DNA from: Larkinella insperata
Lineage (GTDB): Bacteria > Bacteroidota > Bacteroidia > Cytophagales > Spirosomataceae
NCBI RefSeq assembly: GCF_026248825.1
Contig: NZ_CP110973.1
Coordinates: forward strand, 1,488,001-1,552,000
DNA: 64,000 nucleotides
Direction: 5' to 3'
The notes beneath the pieces are model-generated. The model did no database searches and was not told the origin of the DNA. It saw nothing but the letters and a program-made list of their open reading frames with translations. How positions within the stretch are numbered: position 1 is the first letter of the stretch; each line of letters opens with the position of its first letter. The position numbers and the translations under genes were made by a program. This document shows positions 1-8,230 of this stretch, in pieces.

Positions 1-2
1 GC

Positions 3-74
3 ATTAGCCCGGAGCGGTTATCATTCCAGGAGGAGAAGCCGCCTACTGACATTAATCTTTTGCAACTCCCATGA
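3..74 (+). CDS. 3' end of an unidentified gene (partial)
   Basis: Frame 3 is open from the window edge and ends in a TGA that overlaps the ATG of the next gene as ATGA. This arrangement is typical of translationally coupled genes. Only about 23 residues are visible (ending NLLQLP), too few to identify a family. The call rests on the open frame and the ATGA overlap alone. Confidence 0.5.
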   Translation: MSPERLSFQEEKPPTDINLLQLP

Positions 75-1084
75 AACACATACCGCAACAGCTCATCCGA
101 ATTGGGAGTGCGAAAAATGAAGCCAATCTATCCAAATCCCAAAGGGAGTTTAACCGCCTGACCCAGCAGATCGAGACGCTGGAAAAGGAACTGGCGGAAT
201 ACCGGGCGGCCTCGGACCGGATTGAACAGCGTATTCAGACCGAACTGCTTCCCCTCCAACGGGAATACCACCAGCAACAGGCCAGTCTGGTGCACCTCTT
301 CGACCGGGCGTACGAATCCGGAGAGTTCAAGGCCAACGAACGCAAAAAACTGGCGGACCTGATTCGGCATCTGGCGTTTGATTTGATTGCCGAGTACGGT
401 TTTAATGAACTGAAACCGCTCTACGACAAATACGACCCTGACGGCTTCGATACCGCGGCCCGTTCGGCCGAAGAGCCGAAATCCGTCAGACAACCGCCGG
501 AAGAGCCACCAGCGCCCCTGGAGGAAGAGCCGTGGCAGGCCGAACAACAACCTCCCCCGCGCCCTAAAAGCCAGAAAAAACTGGATCGGGAAGCCAGAAA
601 ACAGCTGGAAGAACGAAACACCACCAAAGCCGTGCGAACAGTATATATGGATTTGGTCAAGGCATTCCACCCCGACCGCGAACCGGACGAAACCGAGAAG
701 CTGCGCAAAACCGAAATCATGCAACGCATTACGGAAGCCTACGAAAAAAGTGATCTGATGGCGCTGCTGCGGCTGCAACTGGAGTTTAACCGGATCGACC
801 AAGACCACCTCGAAACGCTGGCCGAACAACAGGTGAAGTATTACAACAAAATTTTGAACCAACAGACGCAGGAACTGGCCGAGCAGGTAGCCAGTTTGCA
901 GTGGCGACTATCGGTCCTGAGCGGCAGAACCCTACCAGTGACCGTCTCGCCCGCCAGCCTGGAACACCGGCTGAAAGCAGACGTGCAGGAGTTGAAAAGG
1001 GCCATTAAAAACCTCAAAAGCGAGCTAACGGCTTTTCAAAGTACGACGGTGCTCAACCAGTGGTTAAAGTCGTACCGGATGTAA
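71..1084 (+). CDS. J-domain-like coiled-coil protein
   Basis: This 337-residue protein has no signal peptide. Residues about 20-75 are charged and heptad-like, suggesting a coiled coil. A Pro/Glu-rich linker covers about 130-168. Residues 183-240 resemble a J domain: a helix, the diagnostic HPD tripeptide at 200-202, then a second helix. A further coiled coil closes the protein. J domains stimulate the ATPase of DnaK-type chaperones, so a co-chaperone or scaffold role is inferred. The start overlaps the stop of the upstream partial gene (ATGA), so the two are probably co-transcribed. It lacks the Gly/Phe and zinc-finger regions of true DnaJ. The client is unknown. Confidence 0.6.
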   Translation: MKHIPQQLIRIGSAKNEANLSKSQREFNRLTQQIETLEKELAEYRAASDRIEQRIQTELLPLQREYHQQQASLVHLFDRAYESGEFKANERKKLADLIRHLAFDLIAEYGFNELKPLYDKYDPDGFDTAARSAEEPKSVRQPPEEPPAPLEEEPWQAEQQPPPRPKSQKKLDREARKQLEERNTTKAVRTVYMDLVKAFHPDREPDETEKLRKTEIMQRITEAYEKSDLMALLRLQLEFNRIDQDHLETLAEQQVKYYNKILNQQTQELAEQVASLQWRLSVLSGRTLPVTVSPASLEHRLKADVQELKRAIKNLKSELTAFQSTTVLNQWLKSYRM

Positions 1085-1111
1085 CTCCCCTGCGTTGCCG
1101 CGCCCAAAAAG

Positions 1112-2671
1112 CTATTGATCCAGATACCGCTTTAAATCCGAAATCGACCGGATACCCAGCCGGTCGGCCTGTCCCCGGCGCATCATCAGGGCGTAGGTGT
1201 TGTTGAACCCCAGGGGCGCCAGCCAGTTCAGTTTATAGCGATTCTGGAACTCGCGGCTGACGTATTGATAAACCGCTTTCCGGTCGGCTTTCAGCGAGTC
1301 GGCCAGGGCCGGGGGAGGTTGCAGAATGACGAGTAAACCCGTGCCGGTGTATTCGGGGTATAAGTCAATCTGCCCGGCCTTCAACGCATTGAAACAGATT
1401 TGAGTGCCGCCCAGGCCGGTTTTGGTGATCACTTCCAGCGCCGTACGGTTTTCGAGCAACTGCCGCAGAATTTCGGCCAGAATGTACTGTTCCGTGAAGA
1501 TTTTCGTACCGATCACGACCCGTCCCTGCCGTGCTTTCCGGCCCGGCGGAAGCAGTAGCTTTTGTTCCGTCAAAAACCGCCGGGCCACAACTTCGGGCGA
1601 TTCGTGCCGGTAATCAGCACGGTAATTTAACGCCGTCATGGCCGCGTCCGAGAGCCTGCCGTCCAACAGATGCAGCGTTTCCGCCAAGTCAGGATGCTGG
1701 TCCAGAACCGCCTGCCGCACCACCAGCGCGGCCTGGTAAGGCGGGAACGCGTTTTTGTTGTCGTCCAGAACCCGCAGATCAAACGCCTTGATCCGTCCGT
1801 CGGTTGAATAGCCGCTGATCATATCAACCTGCCCGCGGTGGATAGCTTCGTACATCAGATTCTGGTCGATCAGCCGGGGAGTCAGCCGCAGCCCGTACGC
1901 CTGGACCAAGCCGGGGTACCCGTCGGCCCGACCGTAAAATTCGTGCGCAAAGCCAACGACTAAACCACCCGAATTACCACCCGGCAACCAGTAAAACCCG
2001 GACAGAACCGGCGCCAGCAGCAGAAAAACCAGCGCCACCCGGCGCAACTGCAAGCCCCGCAATTGTTGCAGACGGGCCAGCAGAAAATCGAACAGAACCG
2101 CCAGCAGAGCCGCCGGAATCGCGCCCGCCAGCACCATGTTGGGGTTGTTGAGCGCAATCCCGCCAAAGATAAATTCACCCAGCCCGCCAGCCGCCACGTA
2201 GGCCGCCAGCGTGGCCACGCCCACGTTAATCACCGTTGCCGTGCGAATCCCGGCAAAAATAACCGGCAGGGCCAGCGGCAGTTCGAGTCGGGTCAGCACC
2301 TGCCCGGGCGTCATGCCCATACCCCGGGCGGTTTCTTTCAGCGCCGGGCTCACTTCCCGAATCCCGACGTAGGTATTCCGGACAATCGGCAGCAGCGCGT
2401 ACAGAAACAGGGCGATAATAGCGGGCCAGCTCCCAATGCCCAGAATTGGAATCAGGAAACCCAGCAAGGCAATGCTCGGGATGGTTTGCAGAACCCCGAC
2501 CAACGCCAGCAAAACAGCCGCCACTTTGGGCCGGTAGGTAATCAGAATGCCCACCGGCAGGCCAATCAGCAGGGCCAGGCAGAGCGACAGAAACGTCAGG
2601 CCGATGTGCGTCAGCGTCTGTTCCATCAGCTTGTCACTCTGCTGAACCACGAAGTCGAAAAATTCCCGCAT
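1112..2671 (-). CDS. Osmoprotectant (glycine betaine/choline-type) ABC permease fused to a circularly permuted substrate-binding domain
   Basis: This is an inner-membrane permease of the OpuCB/ProW type fused to a periplasmic binding domain. Residues 1-230 hold the transmembrane region with an EAA loop (ETARGMGMTPGQ). The rest is an OpuCC-like binding protein in the wrong order. Residues about 238-374 match the C-terminal half (motifs DGYPGLVQAYG, YSTDGRIKAFDL, FPPY). Residues about 384-519 match the N-terminal half (VVIGTKIFTEQ, YPEYTGTG, LGFNNTYALMMRR, ISDLKRY). I chose the ATG at 2671, two bases after the ATPase stop, over an upstream GTG at 2713 that would overlap the ATPase. Transport of betaine-like solutes with the upstream ATPase is inferred from family. 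Confidence 0.88.
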   Translation of the reverse strand: MREFFDFVVQQSDKLMEQTLTHIGLTFLSLCLALLIGLPVGILITYRPKVAAVLLALVGVLQTIPSIALLGFLIPILGIGSWPAIIALFLYALLPIVRNTYVGIREVSPALKETARGMGMTPGQVLTRLELPLALPVIFAGIRTATVINVGVATLAAYVAAGGLGEFIFGGIALNNPNMVLAGAIPAALLAVLFDFLLARLQQLRGLQLRRVALVFLLLAPVLSGFYWLPGGNSGGLVVGFAHEFYGRADGYPGLVQAYGLRLTPRLIDQNLMYEAIHRGQVDMISGYSTDGRIKAFDLRVLDDNKNAFPPYQAALVVRQAVLDQHPDLAETLHLLDGRLSDAAMTALNYRADYRHESPEVVARRFLTEQKLLLPPGRKARQGRVVIGTKIFTEQYILAEILRQLLENRTALEVITKTGLGGTQICFNALKAGQIDLYPEYTGTGLLVILQPPPALADSLKADRKAVYQYVSREFQNRYKLNWLAPLGFNNTYALMMRRGQADRLGIRSISDLKRYLDQ

Positions 2672-2673
2672 GA

Positions 2674-3627
2674 TTACGATGATTTCGGAACGAGTTGCTG
2701 CAGGGCCGACCAAATATCAGCCGCCCGGATTCGGATGGACCAGTCGCCAACCCGCAGCGCCCCCGACCCCGAACCGGTTTTGGTCAATTGCATTAAGGCA
2801 TCATTCAGACTCATCGCCGGTTGCAACGCAATGGCGTCCGGTTCGGGTGATTCGGGCAGAATATACGGGGTGATGTCGTGCAGCGTAATTACCTGCAACT
2901 GAAACGCCAGCACCTGATCGCCGAAAAACCGTCGAACGAAGGTATGGGCCGGTTGCAGCAGCAATTCCTTCGGCGTGCCGAGTTGCAGCAGCCGCCCGTT
3001 GTCCATCACGCCGACGCGGTCGCCCAGTTCCAGGGCCTCCCGAACGTCGTGGGTCACCAGCACGACGGTTTTCCGGCGCAACTCGTCCAGATTCCGAAAT
3101 TCCTGCCGGATTTCAGCGCGGGTGATGGGATCCAGTGCCCCCAGGGGTTCGTCCATGAGCAGAATCGGCGGGTTGGCGGCCAGCGCCCGGGCCAGCCCAA
3201 CGCGCTGCCGCTGTCCTCCGCTGAGCTGATCCGGGTAGGCATTCAACTGCTTTTCCGGTAAGCGAAGCATGGCCAGCAGTTCGTACGTACGGTTGCGGAT
3301 GCGGTTTTTGTTCCACTGCAACAGCCGGGGCACGATGGCGATGTTTTCCCCCACCGTGTAGTGCGGAAACAGGCCCGTTTCCTGCACCACGTAACCGATG
3401 GTGCGGCTTAGTTCGTGCGGAACCTGCTGCAGCGTGTCGATGCCGTTGATTTCCACCGTTCCCGAGGTCGGCTCAATCAGGCGGTTGATCATCTTGAGCG
3501 TGGTCGTTTTGCCCGAACCGCTCGTGCCCAGCAAAACCAGCGTTTCCCGTTCCTGCACCGAAAACGAAACGTCTTCAACCGCCGTATGGTTGGGGTAGCG
3601 CTTGGTCAGGTGCCGGACGTTGATCAT
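2674..3627 (-). CDS. Osmoprotectant ABC transporter ATP-binding protein (OpuCA/ProV family)
   Basis: This cytoplasmic ATPase powers the adjacent permease/binding-domain fusion. It shows Walker A GTSGSGKTT, the Q-loop region GYVVQETGLFPHY, signature LSGGQRQR, Walker B ILLMDEP and the switch histidine VTHD. About 80 residues follow the ATPase core. They may be a single CBS-like module (PAMSLNDALMQL...), where OpuCA proteins usually carry two. I chose the ATG at 3627 (MINVRHLTKRYP), four bases after the upstream gene's stop; a longer reading would start at 3663 and overlap that gene. It forms a two-gene transport operon with the downstream permease. Confidence 0.88.
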   Translation of the reverse strand: MINVRHLTKRYPNHTAVEDVSFSVQERETLVLLGTSGSGKTTTLKMINRLIEPTSGTVEINGIDTLQQVPHELSRTIGYVVQETGLFPHYTVGENIAIVPRLLQWNKNRIRNRTYELLAMLRLPEKQLNAYPDQLSGGQRQRVGLARALAANPPILLMDEPLGALDPITRAEIRQEFRNLDELRRKTVVLVTHDVREALELGDRVGVMDNGRLLQLGTPKELLLQPAHTFVRRFFGDQVLAFQLQVITLHDITPYILPESPEPDAIALQPAMSLNDALMQLTKTGSGSGALRVGDWSIRIRAADIWSALQQLVPKSS

Positions 3628-3631
3628 GCTG

Positions 3632-4528
3632 TCAGATGGGGTTGAAGTAGACGCCAATGCCAAACCAGCGGGTTTTCTGCTGTTCGTAGACGCTGTAAGG
3701 ACGGAAACCCGTGTAGCCTTCGAGCAGGAACGTCAGGTTGTTGGCCGTGCGGCCCAGCTCCAGCCCGATACCGGCTTTGATACCGGGTCGAAAATCGGTT
3801 TGCTGCCAGACTTTCAGATCCGCCCCACCGGCCAGCCGGGCGAAAGCAGACGACGGTTTGCGGTAAAAGAACCCCGCTTCGGCACTCAACCGTTTGCGTT
3901 CTTCCGGCTTTCGCAGCCCGATACCGACGCCGACGTACTTCCGTAGCCCGTTTCGTTCGTGGTTATAGGTCACATCGACCACTTCGTAATTGACCGGGTT
4001 GGGCAGGTAATAATTGATCTGGTTCCGGATCAGGTAATCGTCACCCAGGTGCGACGACAGGTGATACAGCCGGAACCGCCAGCTGTGGTGCCGGACTTTG
4101 AGGTTGTAAAGAAAGCTCAGCCGGTAATCGGTATTCATCAGCTGACGGCGCTGTTTGTTCTGGACCGGATCGTGATAAACTTCAAACTGCGTAAACGAAG
4201 CCACGTCGAAGGAAACTTCACTGCTGCGTTCGGCGGATTTGTACCAGCGAAAAACCGGTTTCCGAAGCCCGAACACAAACGGAACAATGGAGCCGTTGTA
4301 TTTCGTACCGTCCATCCAGTAACCCGGCAGCACGCTCACGCTGGTCTGGGCTTCGATGGGGTCGAGCATGATGGGTTCGAACAGGTGCCCCTTCGGCAGG
4401 AATTCCCGGCGCGGGTAGCTGGCCCGGATCGGTGTGGACTGGCGGATCACTACCGTATCGGGCGCTTCCTGCGCCAGCGCACAAACCGACCAGAAAACCG
4501 CAAAAAAAGACAGCAAATAAGGGTTCAT
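3632..4528 (-). CDS. DUF1207-like outer-membrane protein
   Basis: This 298-residue exported protein starts with a signal peptide ending near CALAQ. It continues with alternating aromatic/polar strands and a C-terminal GIGVYFNPI, suggestive of an outer-membrane beta barrel. The internal motif LYHLSSHLGDDYL is what I recall for DUF1207, a family of unknown function in Bacteroidota and others. It lies four bases upstream of the osmoprotectant ATPase on the same strand, so co-transcription is likely. A functional link to solute uptake is not established. Confidence 0.6.
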   Translation of the reverse strand: MNPYLLSFFAVFWSVCALAQEAPDTVVIRQSTPIRASYPRREFLPKGHLFEPIMLDPIEAQTSVSVLPGYWMDGTKYNGSIVPFVFGLRKPVFRWYKSAERSSEVSFDVASFTQFEVYHDPVQNKQRRQLMNTDYRLSFLYNLKVRHHSWRFRLYHLSSHLGDDYLIRNQINYYLPNPVNYEVVDVTYNHERNGLRKYVGVGIGLRKPEERKRLSAEAGFFYRKPSSAFARLAGGADLKVWQQTDFRPGIKAGIGLELGRTANNLTFLLEGYTGFRPYSVYEQQKTRWFGIGVYFNPI

Positions 4529-4533
4529 TGCGT

Positions 4534-4561
4534 AAAAAAACCTCCGGTTTCGGGCCGGAGG
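4534..4561 (-). terminator. Rho-independent terminator of the M20 dipeptidase gene
   Basis: The stem CCTCCGG (4541-4547) pairs with CCGGAGG (4555-4561). On the minus strand it is followed by seven T (plus-strand A run 4534-4540). It sits between the dipeptidase stop and the next minus-strand start. Confidence 0.8.
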
Positions 4562-4583
4562 TATGGTAACAGAAAACGTTGTC

Positions 4584-5963
4584 TTAGGCGTCTACAACCG
4601 TCTGCTTCAGTTCGGCGTAGTGCTTGTAGAAGTAGGGAATGGTTTCGATTCCCTTGTAAAAATTAAACAATCCGTAGCTTTCGTTTGGCGAATGCAGCGC
4701 GTCAATGTCCAGCCCGAAGCCCATTAGAATGGATTTAACGCCTAGTTCTTTTTCAAACAGCGCTACGATAGGGATACTCCCCCCGCCCCGGGTTGGGATG
4801 GCGTCTTTCCCCCAGGCTTCGCGAAAGGCGCGCCGGGCGGCTTCAAACTCAACCGAATCGGTGGGCGTTACGTACGGCTGACCACCGTGGTGCGGAGTCA
4901 CCGTCACCGTTACCGTTGGCGGGGCAATACTTTTGAAATGCTGGGTAAAGAGTTCGGTAATTTCATCGGGGTCCTGATTGGGCACCAGCCGCATGCTGAT
5001 TTTAGCCTGCGCTTTACTCGGCAGAACGGTTTTGGCCCCTTCGCCGGTGTAGCCGCCCCAGATCCCGTTCAAGTCCAGCGTGGGCCGGATGGAAGCCCGT
5101 TCGGTTGCCGAGTAGCCTTCTTCACCAAAAACCGCGTTCAGACCCAGGTCGCGTTTGTATTCTTCCTCATCAAACGGTGCTTCGGCCAGCGCAGCCCGTT
5201 CGTCGGCACTCAGTTCGTCTACCTTGTCGTAAAAACCGGGTATTGTAATGCGGCCTTTGTCGTCGTGCAACGAAGCAATCATCTGACACAGCACATTGAG
5301 CGGGTTTTGCACGGCACCACCGTAGACGCCCGAATGCAGATCGCGGTTGGGGCCAACCACCTGCACCTCGACGTACGACAGTCCCCGCAAACCGGCTTCA
5401 ATCGACGGCACATCGTTGGCGATAATGCTCGTATCCGAGATCAGGATCACGTCGCACTTCAGTTTCTCGCGGTTATCGGTTACAAATTTGCCCAGGTGCT
5501 CCGAGCCGGTTTCTTCCTCCCCCTCAATCATCACCTTGACGTTGCAGGGCAGATTTCCGGTGGCCAGCATGGCTTCGAGGGCCTTCACGTGCATGTAAAA
5601 TTGCCCTTTGTCGTCGCAGGAACCACGGGCATAGATGCGTTCGTTTCGGATGGTGGGTTCAAACGGCGGGGTATTCCAGAGTTCGTAGGGATCGGCGGGC
5701 TGGACATCGTAATGGCCGTAGACCAACACCGTCGGCAGGGTATCGTCAATCAGTTTTTCGGCGTACACCACCGGATGGCCTTCGGTTTCGTGAATCTCGG
5801 CGTTGTCCAGGCCAGCCGTTGCCAGTTTTTCTTTGATAAACTCGGCCGCCCGGAGCATGTCCGGTTTGAATTTAGAATCGGCGCTGACGGACGGAATCCG
5901 CAGCAGCTCGAACAGTTCGGCTAGAAACCGCTCTTTATGTTCTGCAAAATAAGTTGATAGCAT
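4584..5963 (-). CDS. M20 family dipeptidase
   Basis: This 459-residue zinc-dependent exopeptidase belongs to the M20/carnosinase-like group. Visible motifs are YGHYDVQPAD (metal His and Asp), the bridging-Asp region SCDDKGQF, the catalytic Glu region EGEEETGS, and a C-terminal His in ALHSPNESY. A dimerisation (lid) domain occupies roughly 200-360 (HSGVYGGAVQNP onward). No signal peptide is seen, so it is probably cytosolic and cleaves small peptides. It is monocistronic, with its own terminator at 4534-4561. Confidence 0.88.
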   Translation of the reverse strand: MLSTYFAEHKERFLAELFELLRIPSVSADSKFKPDMLRAAEFIKEKLATAGLDNAEIHETEGHPVVYAEKLIDDTLPTVLVYGHYDVQPADPYELWNTPPFEPTIRNERIYARGSCDDKGQFYMHVKALEAMLATGNLPCNVKVMIEGEEETGSEHLGKFVTDNREKLKCDVILISDTSIIANDVPSIEAGLRGLSYVEVQVVGPNRDLHSGVYGGAVQNPLNVLCQMIASLHDDKGRITIPGFYDKVDELSADERAALAEAPFDEEEYKRDLGLNAVFGEEGYSATERASIRPTLDLNGIWGGYTGEGAKTVLPSKAQAKISMRLVPNQDPDEITELFTQHFKSIAPPTVTVTVTPHHGGQPYVTPTDSVEFEAARRAFREAWGKDAIPTRGGGSIPIVALFEKELGVKSILMGFGLDIDALHSPNESYGLFNFYKGIETIPYFYKHYAELKQTVVDA

Positions 5964-6004
5964 AGAGTTACCGGTTTTCGTCGGATTGACGAAGAAAAGA
6001 CCAT

Positions 6005-6041
6005 AAAAAACAACGCCCCGAAGTTAATCACTTCGGGGCGT
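6005..6041 (-). terminator. Rho-independent terminator of plsY
   Basis: A perfect 11-bp stem ACGCCCCGAAG (6013-6023)/CTTCGGGGCGT (6031-6041) has a 7-nt loop. On the minus strand it is followed by T (plus A run 6005-6010). Confidence 0.82.
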
Positions 6042-6065
6042 CATGCAATTCTTCTATCTTGAAAC

Positions 6066-6725
6066 TTATTCCTCGTCTTCTTTCTTCCGGAATTTAATCA
6101 GCCGGGTCCGGTTTTCTTCCCCGTTCAGCAGCCGGGTAATATTTTTCTGGTGGGTCAATACCACAAACAGAAAAACCAATACGCCAAATACAATCAGAAG
6201 CGGGTGTTCTTTTTGCCCGAATGCCTGCAATAGCAGCAGAACCGGGAAAGCCAGAGCCGCCGTCATAGAACCCAGCGAAACGTATTGGGAAGCAATAACC
6301 ACGACCAGGAAAATACCGATGCAAACCGCAGCCACTTCCGGGTGAATCGCCAGCACCATGCCCAGCAGGGAAGCGACGCCTTTCCCGCCCTTAAAATCGG
6401 CCAGCACCGGGAAACAGTGCCCGATAACGGCCACCAAACCAAAAACCAGCTTAAAAGTCAGAATTTCGTGGGTGCCGATGACGTCAAAATACCACAGCAG
6501 CGAAGATAAGATGGTGGCGGTATAGCCTTTCAGCACATCGATCAGCATCACGATGGTTCCGGCCCGTTTGCCCAGCACCCGAAATGTGTTCGTGGCGCCG
6601 GCATTACCACTTCCGTAGTTGCGAATGTCTAATCCAAAAAAACCTTCACCATACCAAACGGCGGTCGGAATTGAACCCAGCAAGTAAGCGAATAACGTCG
6701 TTGCAATAATCAATAACACGTTCAT
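6066..6725 (-). CDS. plsY: Acyl-phosphate glycerol-3-phosphate acyltransferase PlsY
   Basis: PlsY is a polytopic membrane enzyme that moves the acyl group from acyl-phosphate to glycerol-3-phosphate, the first step of phospholipid synthesis in PlsX/PlsY bacteria. The 219 residues carry the family motifs: LLGSIPTA near the N terminus, the Gly/Asn-rich block NYGSGNAGATN with R after it, and GHCFPV...FKGGKGVA. About six hydrophobic segments are visible, and the charged tail (KFRKKEDEE) is cytosolic. It is monocistronic with its own terminator. Confidence 0.93.
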   Translation of the reverse strand: MNVLLIIATTLFAYLLGSIPTAVWYGEGFFGLDIRNYGSGNAGATNTFRVLGKRAGTIVMLIDVLKGYTATILSSLLWYFDVIGTHEILTFKLVFGLVAVIGHCFPVLADFKGGKGVASLLGMVLAIHPEVAAVCIGIFLVVVIASQYVSLGSMTAALAFPVLLLLQAFGQKEHPLLIVFGVLVFLFVVLTHQKNITRLLNGEENRTRLIKFRKKEDEE

Positions 6726-7035
6726 TCAAGAAATCTACCGCTTCGGCGGTGCGACTGACATTGAGTAATAATTAATACAGAACCACCCGGAAACCGGGTG
6801 CGCAAAGACTCTTAACGTAGAAATTCTTGGTGGGCGGTATCAGCTACCGAACGACAAATTTAACTAAAAAATGGATGCTGCTACCTTGTAATAACACACA
6901 AACAATGAAAAATATTCATTTAATACCAACTAAATCATCCGAAAAAAATGGCCTTAATCGCTAAAAACAACGCTGAGTCCTACTTTTCAGAAAAGAATTG
7001 GACTTAAGTCATACCCTTTAAAAACGCCCGTTGGT
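6726..7035. other. Intergenic stretch without a recognisable gene
   Basis: This stretch lies upstream of plsY (minus strand). It holds a small hairpin CACCCGG-AAA-CCGGGTG (6784-6800) without a T tract, and an isolated TAAATTTG on the minus strand (6862-6855) that could be a plsY -7 element. No good -33 element accompanies it, and I see no convincing ORF. Confidence 0.4.
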
Positions 7036-7082
7036 ATCCGGAAGTTTTGGAGGAGTAAAAAAGAACTCCAGAAATTCCGGAG
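7036..7082 (+). promoter_or_regulatory. Paired palindromic operators (putative sigma-54 activator sites, copy A)
   Basis: Two 17-bp sites, ATCCGGAAGTTTTGGAG (7036-7052) and CTCCAGAAATTCCGGAG (7066-7082), lie 30 bp apart centre to centre. Each fits CTCCRGAnnnTYYGGAG on one or other strand. The same arrangement occurs at 13193-13238 and, in expanded form, at 12524-12581. They sit 97 bp upstream of a candidate -24/-12 promoter. Binding by the response regulator encoded at 10144-12198 is inferred. Confidence 0.6.
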
Positions 7083-7178
7083 TGTCTGGCAACCCGTTCC
7101 CTTCACCAGTTCCCTCCCATTCTGGAAAAACAGGCCTAATTCGCCCCTTTTTAAGGTCTTGTGCATGGCTGGTCTTTC

Positions 7179-7193
7179 TGGCACAAAAATCGC
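7179..7193 (+). promoter_or_regulatory. Candidate sigma-54 promoter (-24/-12), copy A
   Basis: TGGCAC-AAAAA-TCGC keeps the invariant GG and GC ten bases apart, as in TGGCAC-N5-TTGC. Transcription would start near 7205, leaving a leader of about 300 nt before the hydrolase ATG at 7505. The long leader makes this the weakest positional fit of the three promoters. Confidence 0.5.
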
Positions 7194-7204
7194 CAGGTCA
7201 ACAT

Positions 7205-7504
7205 AGCCAGGGATGTTTATCAGAGCGCGCGTTTTCCGGCATCCACACCACCCTCATCAACAAACTCGGTTACCACGATTCCTTCAACTCATGACTGCTC
7301 CGGAAGCCGATTGCCGCATCAGCGGAAAGCCGTCCAGGAGCCTCATCTCCAGTTCAAGGGAGTCAGGATGCTGCGGGAATACCTGAAATAATTCCGAAAA
7401 CGACGCAAGCCCAACCCCTTCTGTCTGGGACCGGCGCGTTTGTCATTCATCGGAGCTAAGCCATTTGAATACACGAAAAATCGGATCATTTAATCAACCT
7501 GACA
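7205..7504 (+). other. Long untranslated leader or gene remnant upstream of the hydrolase
   Basis: About 300 bases lie between the predicted sigma-54 start site and the hydrolase ATG. A 57-codon plus-strand reading from 7213 has no recognisable features. On the minus strand one frame around 7288-7425 reads like genuine protein (e.g. ELFQVFPQHPDSLELEMRLL) but lacks a start and is cut by stops. It may be a decayed gene. Confidence 0.25.
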
Positions 7505-8230
7505 ATGACAAATCCAATCCCTGAAACAACCGATCAAGCGGTTTCGGCCGGCGTAAAAAACGTAGTTCTGGTACACGGCACCTGGGCCGATGGCTCAAGC
7601 TGGTCCAAAGTAATTCCGCTGCTGGAGGCCAAAGGGCTGCATGTGCTGGCGGTGCAAAACCCGCTCACGTCGCTGGGCGACGACGTAGCTGCCACCCAGC
7701 GGGCGATTGAATTGCAGGACGGCCCGGTCCTGCTGGTGGGCCACTCCTGGGGCGGGGTCGTTGTTACGCAGGCCGGAAACCACGATAAGGTGGCCGGGCT
7801 GGTGTACGTAGCCGCGGTGGCTCCCGACGAAGGGCAGTCGTTTCTGGATGTGGTACAAACCGCCCCGGCGACTCCCGGTAACGACCAGATCCGCCCGGAT
7901 GCGTACGGGTTCGTCAGCATGTCGCCCCAGGGAATTTTTGAAGACTTCGCCCAGGATTTGCCCGAAGCCGAACAGAAACTGATTCTGGCTACTCAGGGCC
8001 CCCAAGCCTTTACGGCTCTGACGGAGAAAATCACGAAAGCCGCCTGGAAACACAAGCCGTCGTGGTTTGTTGTAGCGGCCAATGACCGCATGATTAACCC
8101 GGATCTGGAACGAACGCTGGCGAAGAAACTGAATGCCTCCACCGTGGAAGTCAGCACCAGCCACGTGGCCATGCTGGCCCAGCCGGAAGCCGTTGCGGCC
8201 GTTATCCTGGAAGCCGCCGGACGGGTTTAG
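7505..8230 (+). CDS. Alpha/beta hydrolase
   Basis: This 241-residue cytosolic alpha/beta-hydrolase fold enzyme has the N-terminal oxyanion motif VHGTWADGSS, the nucleophile elbow GHSWGG (Ser81), an acid in VAANDRMINPD and a C-terminal His in STSHVAML. The substrate is unknown; relatives include plant esterase/hydroxynitrile-lyase-like proteins and bacterial salicylate-esterase-like proteins. The upstream region carries paired palindromes and a -24/-12 element shared with two nearby genes, so it is probably a target of the adjacent two-component system. Its stop overlaps the convergent kinase stop by three bases (8227-8230 region). Confidence 0.85.
   Translation: MTNPIPETTDQAVSAGVKNVVLVHGTWADGSSWSKVIPLLEAKGLHVLAVQNPLTSLGDDVAATQRAIELQDGPVLLVGHSWGGVVVTQAGNHDKVAGLVYVAAVAPDEGQSFLDVVQTAPATPGNDQIRPDAYGFVSMSPQGIFEDFAQDLPEAEQKLILATQGPQAFTALTEKITKAAWKHKPSWFVVAANDRMINPDLERTLAKKLNASTVEVSTSHVAMLAQPEAVAAVILEAAGRV

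Noticed and set aside
2063..2902. 279-codon plus-strand reading
   Set aside because: It lies antisense to the permease and ATPase genes, has low-complexity Gln/Arg composition and no family motifs.
6784..6800. CACCCGG hairpin considered as a terminator
   Set aside because: No T tract on either strand and no gene ending next to it.
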